The notes under the pieces were generated by a model. The model did not search any database, was not told the DNA's origin, and saw nothing but the letters and a program-made list of their open reading frames with translations. The translations under genes and the position numbers were made by a program. Positions 31,137 through 40,087 of a stretch of DNA of 64,000 bases are shown in pieces. Source of the stretch: Methylococcales bacterium (GTDB taxonomy: Bacteria > Pseudomonadota > Gammaproteobacteria > Methylococcales > Methylomonadaceae); assembly GCA_028712795.1 (NCBI GenBank), contig JAQTPT010000002.1, positions 62,001 to 126,000 on the forward strand, in the 5' to 3' direction. Position 1 is the stretch's first letter. Each line of letters starts with the position of its first letter.

Positions 31137-31820
31137 TTACTTTCTGCGGGCAACGATTACGCCATCACGGGTCGGATTTATAAAGGTGTCAAAGTCTGGA
31201 TCATTAAAAATAAGTTGATTGTGCTCACGAACGGCTTCTGTCCAACCGGGAAACACATCTGCGTAATGCTCCAAGGCTACCCTGCCCCGCCAAAGCACAT
31301 TATCGGCAATATAAAGGCCGCCAGGACGAATCCGGTCTTTTGCCATTAACCAGATTTCAGGATAATCCCCTTTATCAACATCGTTATAGCAAATATCAAA
31401 TAATCCGTCAGTCTGCGCAAAAATAACTTGGGCCATACCCGCTCTGAAATCAATCCTGCCCCATAAATTGGCCGCGCCAAGGTAGTGTTCAGCTTTCTCT
31501 TTGTTGAGAAAATCTGCTTCGCTGCAAATCACTTGGCCTGTGGAGCCTACAGCTTTGGCAAACCAGTAGGCGGAATAGCCATAACCGCTGCCGAATTCAA
31601 ATACCCGACGGGCATTGATCATTTTTGCCATTGTTTCCAGGAAAACACCCACTAGCCGGCCAACAATAGGGAAGTTACTCTTTTGCGCCAGCATTTCCAT
31701 TTCTATCAGCGCAGGATGATCGGTATGATCCAGCATACCGCGCATATAATCCTCAATGACAGGATTGACCGGAATTAACACGCCAGGGTTTGAAGCGGAC
31801 TGAGATTTTGAATCGTTCAT
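31137..31820 (-). CDS. Class I SAM-dependent O-methyltransferase
   Basis: 227 residues of the caffeoyl-CoA/catechol O-methyltransferase-like family. Motif I for AdoMet is VFEFGSGYGYSAYWFAKAVG, followed by QVICSEAD. FDICYNDVDKGDYPEIW corresponds to the metal-binding D-x-DK region (in most members FIDADK), and RPGGLYIADNVLWRGRV is the typical downstream block. The substrate is unknown. It stands alone between mlaF and the large PEPCK-like gene, so context gives no help. Confidence 0.88.
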   Translation of the reverse strand: MNDSKSQSASNPGVLIPVNPVIEDYMRGMLDHTDHPALIEMEMLAQKSNFPIVGRLVGVFLETMAKMINARRVFEFGSGYGYSAYWFAKAVGSTGQVICSEADFLNKEKAEHYLGAANLWGRIDFRAGMAQVIFAQTDGLFDICYNDVDKGDYPEIWLMAKDRIRPGGLYIADNVLWRGRVALEHYADVFPGWTEAVREHNQLIFNDPDFDTFINPTRDGVIVARRK

Positions 31821-31904
31821 TGTTGGTTACGCCAGGAAATAGTTAATGGGAAATGGTACGGCTTTTGGCTTTCAAATTAGAATCGATGACAAAATAACCT
31901 TATC

Positions 31905-31932
31905 GTAAAGACGCAAAATATTGCGTCTCTAC
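31905..31932. repeat. Palindromic repeat (GTAGAGACGC type), copy 1
   Basis: GTAAAGACGCAA and TTGCGTCTCTAC form a 12-bp stem with one mismatch and an AATA loop. A related palindrome lies at 61653-61680. Such 'GTAGAG(A)CGC' hairpins are dispersed repeats in several bacterial groups. It lies just after the stop of the downstream-reading large gene and before the methyltransferase start. Confidence 0.6.
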
Positions 31933-31959
31933 AGGGGAGGATACAAAAGCTTAAGCGCG

Positions 31960-34900
31960 TTATTTTGATTGCTGAGCGTCCGGACGATGCACCCAATCCG
32001 CGCCTAGCGTGCCTTGCAGGCTATCGAGATAAGACGGTTGTAAAATATGCGCAAGCATCCGCTCAGTGGTAGCAAGCTTATGGGTCAATGCTTCGTCAAA
32101 TGAATCAGTCTGCTCGGTTTCATTCATGCGCTGCAAGATATAGTCCCGGTGTTGTTGCCAAAGCATACCATCCCGTTGCTGCTTGATTTTTAGCCGCTCT
32201 TGATACCAGTCACTTCCCAATACATAATCGCGGGTGAACATTGAACGGATAGCCGGATCATTGATGGATTTGCCCTCATAGCTACCGTTGGCCATGATGT
32301 GAATAAGCGCTTTTAGCGGTGGGCAGGCATCATCGATTGACCCATCCAGAAAATAGGTTTGGGCAACCCGTTGCTGCGCTTCATAAACATTGTTGACGCC
32401 ATCAACGAAACTGGCCAAATCCTGAAGTTCCGGCTTCAACATGGCTTCATCAAATACGGCCGTTGGATAATCGAACACTTTGCCAAAATTAGTATGCACA
32501 AAACGCTCCGTGATGCGATAACCTAACCGGCTGGCATAAACAGTACGCCCCTCATACTCAAAATCCTCCAGTTTTTCCAACTGACCCTGTTCTATGAGAT
32601 AGCGTGGCTCGCGCTGATCAACCGGCAAACGTGACCAGATTTCAGGGATCAACAAGGTAATGTCATGATCGATCCGGCGCTGGGAGCCAATATAGCCGGC
32701 CGCAGTTGAATAGCCATCATAGCCGCACAATACGTAAGATACCAGAGCGGTATTCAGGTCGGCGGTGGTGCTTAGTGCATTAAACGGCCCTTTGGTCAGT
32801 GCGCCTTCGGAACCGGCGCCGGTGGTCGACGGAGACTTACCGGTCAGACTGCAAATAAAATCCATGAACAGCTCCGGCAACTCCTGATAATGGATTGGAT
32901 TGTAAATGGCCAGTGGCCTGATTCCTGTAGCCAGATCTCGCGGATTATTGCGGCGTCCCGGTAGCACCGCGTTAACCGGAAAATGAACCGCCTCATCATT
33001 CCTCAATCTGCGCGCCAGTCGCGTTGATAGTTCTGAAAGATAGCGTGTAACCGGGCTAACCAAATCGGGACGCAGTTGTAAGTAACGCACATTAAGGCTA
33101 GGTATGCCATCCACCAATCGCGGATGGGCTGAAGATACAAAATATTCACCATCCTTGCCTTGCGCCGCCTGGCTAATGACGTTCTGCATCGGCTTACTGA
33201 ATTCGTCGAAATGAATGACGTCTTCCATCAGTTCACGGGCATATTTGGGAGTAAGGGGCTGAAAATTGGAAATAAAATTGTCTGTGCCCGATAAATCAAG
33301 TTCAGTCTGTAAATCTGCGCCCCGATGTACTGCGTCATCCGGGCGTTGAAACAAACTTTGCTCGCAGTTTTCGACCAGCTTAACGCTAGGGTTTTTATAG
33401 TCGGGGTTTAGCCCTGAAAGCAAACGCACCGGCACAACGGTCGATACACTAATATCATCTTCCAATTGAACTTTAACCGAAGCCATAAAGTCCTGTCTTA
33501 ACTTGAAAACCCGCCAGGCGCCGTTACTGTCGAAACCAACCCGTAGATAGCTTGCGATCAGTTTACGGCCATGGTATTTCAACTCGTTTCCTGGATAGCC
33601 ATTTACCAGATCGACAGAAAAATGTTCACGCCAGTTTTGCCCCCATTCGGCTTTGTAAAACCGTTTTATCATTAGCGTCAGCGCCCAAATGTGCTGGGGA
33701 ATCTGCGTAAGCCAATGATTATACTCAGGAGAATACTCGGTGACGGAGGGTGTCAATAGTTTGATGACCGAGCCTAGCGTGCGTTTATTACTGAGCAGTC
33801 TGCGTTGATCTATGCCATTCCGCGCGGGATCACGAAACCGGCCGGAATAATCATATTCAAAAATATCGGCAATCCTGTCCATGTCTTTATCAAAATCATC
33901 GACAAAAACAGCGCCGGAAATAATGGCTCCAGCAATTGACTTGGAGATTTCCGACTTGCCGCCCCCCGATACGGTACTCGGTTTATGGCAAAAGGTGCCT
34001 TCGGGAAAAGTGCCGACCAGACGCCAGCTTGGGGCGTTGGGATGACGCTCCATGTGGACTCTAAAGCCATTTGGATAAATATAAGTGTGATTGATCAGCA
34101 GTTTTATTGAGTAGGCAATACCATCGCGCAGCCAATCTATCTGCTGTAGCTGGATATTAATTTGAGCTGTGTCTGGTATAAAAATAATAGTGGGATGCTT
34201 TTTATCTATTGCATAGCCTTCAGTTTTATGAACTATGGCCGGGCCTAACAGTTGGCAAAGCTTGTCGAAAGAATAACGCTCATCAATATCGGTGCTCTGA
34301 GGCAAATAAATTTCCCCCAGAATAGCTCTTGGAAAAGCCAATGCGCCTCCCGAATGCTCCTCTTCACAGCCGCCGAACAAGTTGGCGGAATAGCTGATTT
34401 GGGATTTAATTTCCTTTTTACTGTAACCAAAATAGTTATCGGCAATCAACGTGACAATAACACCCTGCATATTTCGGCATACCAGTTTAAACGGCTTACC
34501 CTCGTTGTAGAGCTCATCCTCATTTTGCCAGCACATGCCATCTTTGCGCTGACGCCCGGTGGCATCCTTATAGTGGGGAAGGCCGATAGCCTGTTTACGG
34601 CATCCCACCAGATGCGGCGCAAGAATGATACAGCCGGTATGGCCGGTCCAGTGATCAATATCCAGTGCGGCATCGTTCTGAGGAAGAAATGGATCGCCTG
34701 CATTATCAAAAATAGATTCTATAAAATCCAGATTTGCGACTAAGCCACCGGGTGCAAAAAAACGGGTTTCCATGGTTTTCTCAGGACTTAAGCCAGGAAT
34801 TTCGGGAACCACTATAGGCCTGATTAATAGGGACAGCCAAAGTGTTGCAGAATGCTCTTGCTTACTGGTGAACGGCAGGCATAGCAAATCATCTGGAGGA

Positions 34901-35433
34901 GACAGGGCTATACGCAACAGTTCCGCATAAGCCGCTACCGGCACTTCGTTCTTATCAGCGGGGACAGGAAGTCCTCCGGCAACAATGTGAAATACCCCTT
35001 TAGTGGTGCGACGGTCATTTTGTGGATTATGCAGAACCCCCTGCCCCTGCATCAACCGGAAAGAATCAACATACGCCGAATGAAATTCATTGTGCTGAAA
35101 AGGCAGTGACAGCTCCCTGGCCAAACCTTTATGTTCCAATACAAAAGTCTCGCCGGGTATGCGAATTGAAGCGTCCAACCCATTTTCATGAAAGTAAGCG
35201 TTAAGAAAATCCTGAATACGTTGATCTGCCGGGCAACGGTACTTGGCAAGGAGACGACGCTGTTGGGAATAATTTTTCAACAAGCTATCTGCAATTTTGA
35301 GATATTGCTGATCACCTTCAACTTCGCAAGTTGGTTGACCCAGCGAGGCTAATTGTAAATTGATGTGTTGTAATTCTTCCAGTTGTTTTTGACTCGCGAG
35401 ATTAGGCCCGGTCGGAATATTAGATGAATTCAT
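31960..35433 (-). CDS. Probable PPi-type phosphoenolpyruvate carboxykinase
   Basis: 1157 residues, cytosolic, no signal peptide. It does not resemble common ATP- or GTP-PEPCK in length, but the size (about 1150) and the segments NYFGYSKKEIKSQISYSANL (about 333-352) and STVSGGGKSEISKSI (about 486-500, a kinase-1a-like phosphate loop) followed by VFVDDFDKDMDRI agree with what I recall of the diphosphate-dependent PEPCK of Entamoeba and Propionibacterium. That enzyme interconverts oxaloacetate plus PPi with PEP, CO2 and phosphate. PPi-linked glycolytic enzymes are common in methanotrophs. The assignment is from memory of family features, not a search. It is flanked by an unrelated methyltransferase and a small exported protein. 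Confidence 0.6.
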   Translation of the reverse strand: MNSSNIPTGPNLASQKQLEELQHINLQLASLGQPTCEVEGDQQYLKIADSLLKNYSQQRRLLAKYRCPADQRIQDFLNAYFHENGLDASIRIPGETFVLEHKGLARELSLPFQHNEFHSAYVDSFRLMQGQGVLHNPQNDRRTTKGVFHIVAGGLPVPADKNEVPVAAYAELLRIALSPPDDLLCLPFTSKQEHSATLWLSLLIRPIVVPEIPGLSPEKTMETRFFAPGGLVANLDFIESIFDNAGDPFLPQNDAALDIDHWTGHTGCIILAPHLVGCRKQAIGLPHYKDATGRQRKDGMCWQNEDELYNEGKPFKLVCRNMQGVIVTLIADNYFGYSKKEIKSQISYSANLFGGCEEEHSGGALAFPRAILGEIYLPQSTDIDERYSFDKLCQLLGPAIVHKTEGYAIDKKHPTIIFIPDTAQINIQLQQIDWLRDGIAYSIKLLINHTYIYPNGFRVHMERHPNAPSWRLVGTFPEGTFCHKPSTVSGGGKSEISKSIAGAIISGAVFVDDFDKDMDRIADIFEYDYSGRFRDPARNGIDQRRLLSNKRTLGSVIKLLTPSVTEYSPEYNHWLTQIPQHIWALTLMIKRFYKAEWGQNWREHFSVDLVNGYPGNELKYHGRKLIASYLRVGFDSNGAWRVFKLRQDFMASVKVQLEDDISVSTVVPVRLLSGLNPDYKNPSVKLVENCEQSLFQRPDDAVHRGADLQTELDLSGTDNFISNFQPLTPKYARELMEDVIHFDEFSKPMQNVISQAAQGKDGEYFVSSAHPRLVDGIPSLNVRYLQLRPDLVSPVTRYLSELSTRLARRLRNDEAVHFPVNAVLPGRRNNPRDLATGIRPLAIYNPIHYQELPELFMDFICSLTGKSPSTTGAGSEGALTKGPFNALSTTADLNTALVSYVLCGYDGYSTAAGYIGSQRRIDHDITLLIPEIWSRLPVDQREPRYLIEQGQLEKLEDFEYEGRTVYASRLGYRITERFVHTNFGKVFDYPTAVFDEAMLKPELQDLASFVDGVNNVYEAQQRVAQTYFLDGSIDDACPPLKALIHIMANGSYEGKSINDPAIRSMFTRDYVLGSDWYQERLKIKQQRDGMLWQQHRDYILQRMNETEQTDSFDEALTHKLATTERMLAHILQPSYLDSLQGTLGADWVHRPDAQQSK

Positions 35434-35527
35434 AATGTAACTCCAGCGAGTGTTGATGGAAACTTTGGAAAGCTCTGTGTTAAAAATAATTTTATTGACC
35501 CGTTAAAAAACCGCAATAACCAAAGAA

Positions 35528-35827
35528 TCAACCCCGGATTTTCTTGAAGCCTGCCGGGTACAATTGACCTTTGGGCGAGCCATCCCGCATAGCTTGGCCA
35601 ATCGGTTCCGGCGACATAATATTCGTCCCCGGCTTGGGATTGGTAGAGCGACCCCCATTATTCTTAAACGCCTGAAAATATCCAGGCACCTTGCCACCCA
35701 AAACCATCGCGCGACCCTTACTACCGACTGGGACTGGGCATGCGCAGCACGCACAGCCGGCAAACAAACTGCCGCCGACAAACGCAGCAGCAGCGCCTGC
35801 CGTCAAAAAATAGCGGCGTAATGGCAT
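35528..35827 (-). CDS. Small exported protein with Tat-like signal and Cys cluster
   Basis: 99 residues from the ATG at 35827; the frame is open further upstream to 35938, but the signal peptide fits this start. The N-terminus PLRRYFLTAGAAAAFVGG has a twin-arginine motif followed by a hydrophobic stretch. Next comes LFAGCACCACPVPVG, with a possible lipobox (LFAG-C) and four Cys in six residues. The remainder is Gly/Lys/Pro-rich and soluble. I do not recognise the family. The Cys cluster could be a lipid anchor, metal site or both. Confidence 0.6.
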   Translation of the reverse strand: MPLRRYFLTAGAAAAFVGGSLFAGCACCACPVPVGSKGRAMVLGGKVPGYFQAFKNNGGRSTNPKPGTNIMSPEPIGQAMRDGSPKGQLYPAGFKKIRG

Positions 35828-36110
35828 CGATTGTCCCTCCGGATCTGGACCCGGATAGGATGATTTAAATGGTCTTTTTTTTCGGGAGACAATAATTTTA
35901 TAAAAAATGATCTTAATATTTTTAGAAGCCAATAGCAAAAGAGTTTAACCGGTTCCCGCGCATGATATTTTCCATTTGCGTTAGGTTTCGATTCGCTCCA
36001 TTTGCCTATCCCGGCATCCTGAATTCAGATAACAGGCTATTTTTTTAGCAATTGGTTATAATTGCCCCCCATTCCTGTCCAGTAACACGCTACAAACCGC
36101 CATCGTTTTC

Positions 36111-36914
36111 ATGTCTTCAACAAACAGCATTTACTTCAACTACCCGACGCCTAATTTATTGGATCAAAAGAATAAATCCCGGCTTGTTGCGGGTTTGCTG
36201 TTGGCGGTGGTTTTGGCGCTGCACATTTTTTTAGCTTTGTACCTATTGAAGTCGCCTAAAACGGAACCTGCAAAACCGGTTGTCATCATGGAAGTGGCCC
36301 TATTGCCGGCACCTAAACCCATGTTAAAACAAGCCGCAAAAGAACCTCCGCCCACCAAAAAAGAACCCATAAAACCTAAAGCCGCCGTAAAACCGCTTCA
36401 ACCGATAAAAAAACCGGTTGTGGCAAAGAAACCTCCGCCAGCGCCTAAAACACAGCCAACTGAAATAAAAGACATTATACCTGTGCCAAAATTTGAGCCG
36501 ACACCACCGGTCACGTCTGCCAAACCGGCATCACCCGTTGTTGCCCCAGCACCTGCTGCCGCACCTTCAGCAAATTCTCGCGCGACGGCCAAGACGCCTC
36601 CGGCAGCCACAGGGCATGAACGCGATGACAGCAAAACAATCGTTTCAGGTGTTGTGCCATTGCTTCGTGTGCCGCCGAAATACCCTGCCAGGGCTGCCAG
36701 CCGGCATATTGAGGGTTGGGTAAAAGTCGAATTTACCATTCAAACAGATGGTTCAGTCGATAACGCCGTCGTGGTAGGCTCGGAACCCGAAGATATATTT
36801 AATGACGCTGCGCTTACTGCAATTAGCCAATGGAAATTTAAAGAAAAAATGGTCAACGGCGTCGCCGTCCCGCAACGCGCCGTGCAACGGTTACAATTTA
36901 AACTCGAAAACTAA
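36111..36914 (+). CDS. tonB: Energy transducer TonB
   Basis: 267 residues. One N-terminal transmembrane helix (about 24-44, LVAGLLLAVVLALHIFLALYLL, with the His of the TonB SxxxH motif) is followed by a long periplasmic Pro/Lys-rich spacer (about 75-170) and the C-terminal TonB domain (about 180-267) with YPARAASRHIEGWVKVEFTI and ALTAISQWKFKE. It transmits proton-motive force from ExbBD to outer-membrane receptors. It begins the tonB-exbB-exbD set. No receptor gene is in the window. Confidence 0.96.
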   Translation: MSSTNSIYFNYPTPNLLDQKNKSRLVAGLLLAVVLALHIFLALYLLKSPKTEPAKPVVIMEVALLPAPKPMLKQAAKEPPPTKKEPIKPKAAVKPLQPIKKPVVAKKPPPAPKTQPTEIKDIIPVPKFEPTPPVTSAKPASPVVAPAPAAAPSANSRATAKTPPAATGHERDDSKTIVSGVVPLLRVPPKYPARAASRHIEGWVKVEFTIQTDGSVDNAVVVGSEPEDIFNDAALTAISQWKFKEKMVNGVAVPQRAVQRLQFKLEN

Positions 36915-36947
36915 CTCTTAAAATGTTATACAAGGATCAAGACCAAA

Positions 36948-37610
36948 ATGTTTACTAATCTCTCCCCCCAACTCATTATTGATGGAACGCTTTATACGCT
37001 GCTGGTTTTTTCAGTTACGACATGGACGTTAATATTTTTCAAAATCTGGCAATTTATTCACAACCGCCATTGCAATGAACGCTTTGAAAATGCGTTTTGG
37101 AAATTGGCCGATTTAAAGGAAGTAAAATCCTTACCGCCCGAATTGGCCAAAGGTTCGCAAGCCCGGCTTGCATATCAAGGCTTGACATGGCTTGAGGAAC
37201 ACCAGCGTTCAGCGGGTAAAATGCTTAAACATCGCGGCGACTCGACAGAATTGTTGGAACAGGCCTTGCGCGTGCAATTGCAACAGGAACAACATGCCAT
37301 GGAAAGCGGTTTAACGATTCTGGCAAGTATCGGCAGCACCGCGCCTTTTGTCGGTTTATTTGGCACAGTGTTGGGCATTATGCATGCAATGCATGAAATT
37401 ACCGCCAGCGGCTCAACCAGTTTGGATGTAGTAGCAGGCCCGATTGGCGATGCGTTAGTCGCCACCGCCGTCGGTATTGCCGTCGCGGTGCCTGCTGTGC
37501 TGGCGTATAACTTTTTTCTCCGTCGCGTAAAAGTGCAACGCACCCGCCTGGAAAATTTTGTCGCCAGTTTTTTATCCGTCGCTTTGGATACTAAGAATGA
37601 GGAGGCATAA
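36948..37610 (+). CDS. exbB: Proton channel subunit ExbB (MotA/TolQ/ExbB family)
   Basis: 220 residues. Three transmembrane helices are visible: near the N-terminus (LYTLLVFSVTTWTLIFFKIW) and two in the C-terminal half (SIGSTAPFVGLFGTVLGIMHAM and IGDALVATAVGIAVAVPAVLAYNFF), the MotA/TolQ/ExbB core. It forms the pentameric inner-membrane channel with ExbD. It is 33 bases after tonB and 3 bases before exbD, so one operon. Confidence 0.96.
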   Translation: MFTNLSPQLIIDGTLYTLLVFSVTTWTLIFFKIWQFIHNRHCNERFENAFWKLADLKEVKSLPPELAKGSQARLAYQGLTWLEEHQRSAGKMLKHRGDSTELLEQALRVQLQQEQHAMESGLTILASIGSTAPFVGLFGTVLGIMHAMHEITASGSTSLDVVAGPIGDALVATAVGIAVAVPAVLAYNFFLRRVKVQRTRLENFVASFLSVALDTKNEEA

Positions 37611-37613
37611 CCG

Positions 37614-38024
37614 ATGGCTTTTAAACCCCAATCCGAAGATGAAAGCGCGATGAGCGAAATTAACGTCACGCCTTTAGTGGATGTGATGCTCGTGCTGGTG
37701 ATTATTTTACTGGTCACCGCGCCGCTACTGACGCAATCCGTCCATGTCACCTTGCCGAAAACCGCCGCAACCACCGCTGATATCAATGCCCAGCCGCTGC
37801 AACTGGGGATCGACGCGCAAGGCGCAATGACCATCAATAAAAGTCCGGTCGCTGATTTAGCCGCGCTTGAAATCGCTTTAAAAGCCGAATTGGCAAAAAA
37901 TCCTGAAATCGGTGTGCATTTATACGCGGATAAAACCGTCGTTTATGCCAAACTCGCCGAAGTGATGGCAATCGTGCAACATGCGGGTATCTCGAAGCTA
38001 GCCTTCGTAACCTTGGAACAATAA
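37614..38024 (+). CDS. exbD: Biopolymer transport protein ExbD
   Basis: 136 residues. A cytosolic N-terminus with SEINVTPLVDVMLVLVIILLV carries the conserved Asp at the head of the single membrane helix (the proton-binding residue). A periplasmic domain follows. It works with ExbB to energise TonB. It is the last gene of the tonB-exbBD operon. Confidence 0.97.
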   Translation: MAFKPQSEDESAMSEINVTPLVDVMLVLVIILLVTAPLLTQSVHVTLPKTAATTADINAQPLQLGIDAQGAMTINKSPVADLAALEIALKAELAKNPEIGVHLYADKTVVYAKLAEVMAIVQHAGISKLAFVTLEQ

Positions 38025-38152
38025 AGAACAGGAACGGACATGATATAACGTTTATAAAGGGTCATGCGCTATCCTCGGCTATAAATAAGCGGCTATATGT
38101 TCCGGGACGTTTAACACGACTTCATCCGGGTGATTAATACCACAGGAATACA

Positions 38153-39128
38153 ATGGATCGTTTCGACAGGATTTACCGGCTGCATGGGCTTTTAACCAAC
38201 CGGCGAACGCCGATTCCGGTAACGGCAATCATGGACAAACTGGAATGTTCAAAAGCCACTGCAACCCGCTGCATTGAAGAGTTACGGAATTATCTCAATG
38301 CCCCATTGGACTATGACAGGCAGCGGCGGGGCTACTTTTACAATCAACAACACGCAGATAAGCCCTACGAACTGCCCGGCTTATGGTTTAGTGCCGAAGA
38401 ACTTAACGGCCTGCTCATTTGTCATCAAATCCTGCAAAACATCAGTCCCGGCATCCTCAGCCAGCAGATAACCCGGCTGCAACAAAGAATCGACGACCTG
38501 TTTAAAATACAGCACCATCCACCCCCCGATATCCCTCAAAAAATAAAACTCCTTTCCATCGGGCGGCGCTTAAAAGACGACGCCCAATTCAAAAAAAAAC
38601 CGCCGCTGCCTTGTTTAACGGCAAACAAATCAACATCCACTATAACGGCAGAGGCGAAAAGGCCACCCAAACTGACCGGACCATTTCATCACAACAACTG
38701 ATCTACTACCGGGATAACTGGTACATCGCCGCCTTTTGTCATCATCGTAATGAACTGCGGGTATTTGCCATCGATAACATCAGCTTGTCAAAAATACTGG
38801 ATCATCAAGCCGCCAAAGCCATTGACTCTAAGCAACTGGAACAATTTCTCACTTCATCTTATGGCATCTTCAGCGGCGCCGCCCAATACATCGCCGTACT
38901 GGAATTCTCAAAATCCAGAGCCAAATGGGTCGCCGACGAAAGCTGGCATCCCAACCAACAAGGCCAATGGCTGGAAAATGGCAACTACCAGCTCAGCACC
39001 CCCTTAACGACAGCCGCGAATTAATCATGGACATCCTCAAGCATGGGGCCGAAGTAAAAGTTAAAACGCCTGAGTTCTTGCGAGAGGCGGTTATCCAGCA
39101 AATAGCGGCCATGCAAAAAATGTATTAA
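38153..39128 (+). pseudogene. WYL-domain transcriptional regulator, broken by two frameshifts
   Basis: An N-terminal helix-turn-helix (MDRFDRIYRLHGLLTNRRTP, then SKATATRCIEELRN) and a C-terminal WYL domain (ISSQQLIYYRDNWYIAAFCH-HR) can be read only across three frames. The first break is at an A9 run (38591-38599): one more A would join LKDDAQFKK to AALFNGKQI. The second is at a C5 run near 38999-39003: one more C would join YQLSTP to NDSRELIMDI. The gene ends EFLREAVIQQIAAMQKMY at 39128. WYL regulators often sit beside CRISPR-cas operons and control them. It may be a true pseudogene, a slippage-controlled gene or have two homopolymer sequencing errors. Confidence 0.85.
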
Positions 39129-39218
39129 AAAATAAAGAGGTTTTTATTGAAAACCATTAGGTTTATCGAAATAAAATAATTAAAATAGACAAAATGAACA
39201 TTTTATCAGGAGAGTCCA

Positions 39219-39458
39219 ATGAAAACGATTAACGCAACGCAAGCTAAACAAAATTTTGGCGATATGCTAAACAAGATTTTGACAGAACCTGTTGTTATTC
39301 AAAAACATCAAAAGGATTTTGCTGTTATCTTGTCAGCGGAACGTTACCAGGAGTTAATCGCTTTTGAAGATAAATGCTTGAATGACTTAGCTGTAAGAGC
39401 AGAACAAGAAGGATTTATTGGCGTTGACGCCAGCCAGTCTTTATTGGATAGCATTTAA
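39219..39458 (+). CDS. Antitoxin, Phd/YefM family
   Basis: 79 residues. The N-terminal Phd fold has MKTINATQAKQNFGDMLNKI and PVVIQKHQKDFAVILSAERYQEL, with a C-terminal tail that would wrap the toxin. It neutralises the adjacent RelE-type toxin and should autoregulate the pair. RBS AGGAGAG precedes the ATG. The stop TAA overlaps the toxin ATG by one base. The pair sits between a broken WYL regulator and cas3. Confidence 0.9.
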   Translation: MKTINATQAKQNFGDMLNKILTEPVVIQKHQKDFAVILSAERYQELIAFEDKCLNDLAVRAEQEGFIGVDASQSLLDSI

Positions 39459-39736
39459 TGCGGCGGATTGATTTTACCAAATCCTCTGAAAAGAGCTTGC
39501 TTAAACTGGCTCAATCAGATGTCCGTATTGCCAAAGCGATAAAGGCTAAATTACTTGGCTTATTGCATGGTCCGCAATCCCCGGATTCGCTAAAAATAGT
39601 GGGGCATCCCGAGTATCTACGTATTCGCTCCGGTAAATATCGCATTATCTACCGCTACGATGATGACTGGCTTTATGTTGTATTGATTGCAAAAAGAGAG
39701 ATTGTTTACGGCGAGTTTTCGCATTTAATGAAATAA
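39458..39736 (+). CDS. RelE/ParE-superfamily toxin
   Basis: 92 residues. RelE fold with the segments FTKSSEKSLLKLAQSDVRIAK, PDSLKIVGHPEYLRIRSGKYRIIYRYDDDWLYVVLIAKRE; the basic RIRSGKYRIIY strand and the terminal REIVYGEF strand carry the usual mRNA-interferase-type basic residues. Probably a ribosome-dependent mRNase, but the ParE alternative cannot be excluded. It is translationally coupled to its antitoxin. Confidence 0.88.
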   Translation: MRRIDFTKSSEKSLLKLAQSDVRIAKAIKAKLLGLLHGPQSPDSLKIVGHPEYLRIRSGKYRIIYRYDDDWLYVVLIAKREIVYGEFSHLMK

Positions 39737-39928
39737 AAATACGTTCAAATTATTCACAGAACGCCATGCTTTAGCTGGATGGGGTTTACAAATCCGTCCG
39801 CAACGTTTCTGCCCTGCCACATTAACCAACAATTTGAAATTGAAAGTTTTTTCAACCCTAAGGTTTAGTTTATAGGTTTTGTCCTGCATATGTAGGGCGT
39901 GCTATGCGCGCCTTTACTCTTTATAAGC

Positions 39929-40018
39929 GGCGAGGAAGTGGAAGTTCACGCGCCTGAGTTCGTGCGTGAAGCAGTCATCAAACAAATGGCACCCATGCAA
40001 AAAATTTATAAAAAATAA
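39929..40018 (+). pseudogene. Duplicated 3' fragment of a WYL regulator
   Basis: 30 codons reading GEEVEVHAPEFVREAVIKQM then APMQKIYKK and stop. They match the end of the broken regulator at 38153-39128 (GAEVKVKTPEFLREAVIQQI, AAMQKMY) with several changes, so it is a diverged second copy and not a recent duplication. It has no start and no upstream coding sequence. The toxin-antitoxin pair lies between the two copies. The rest of 39737-39928 shows nothing. Confidence 0.8.
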
Positions 40019-40087
40019 ATTACAACCTCACGAAATGAGGTTGTAAAGGTGGATAATAAGAATCAAACCAAACGTTAGGGCGGAAAC

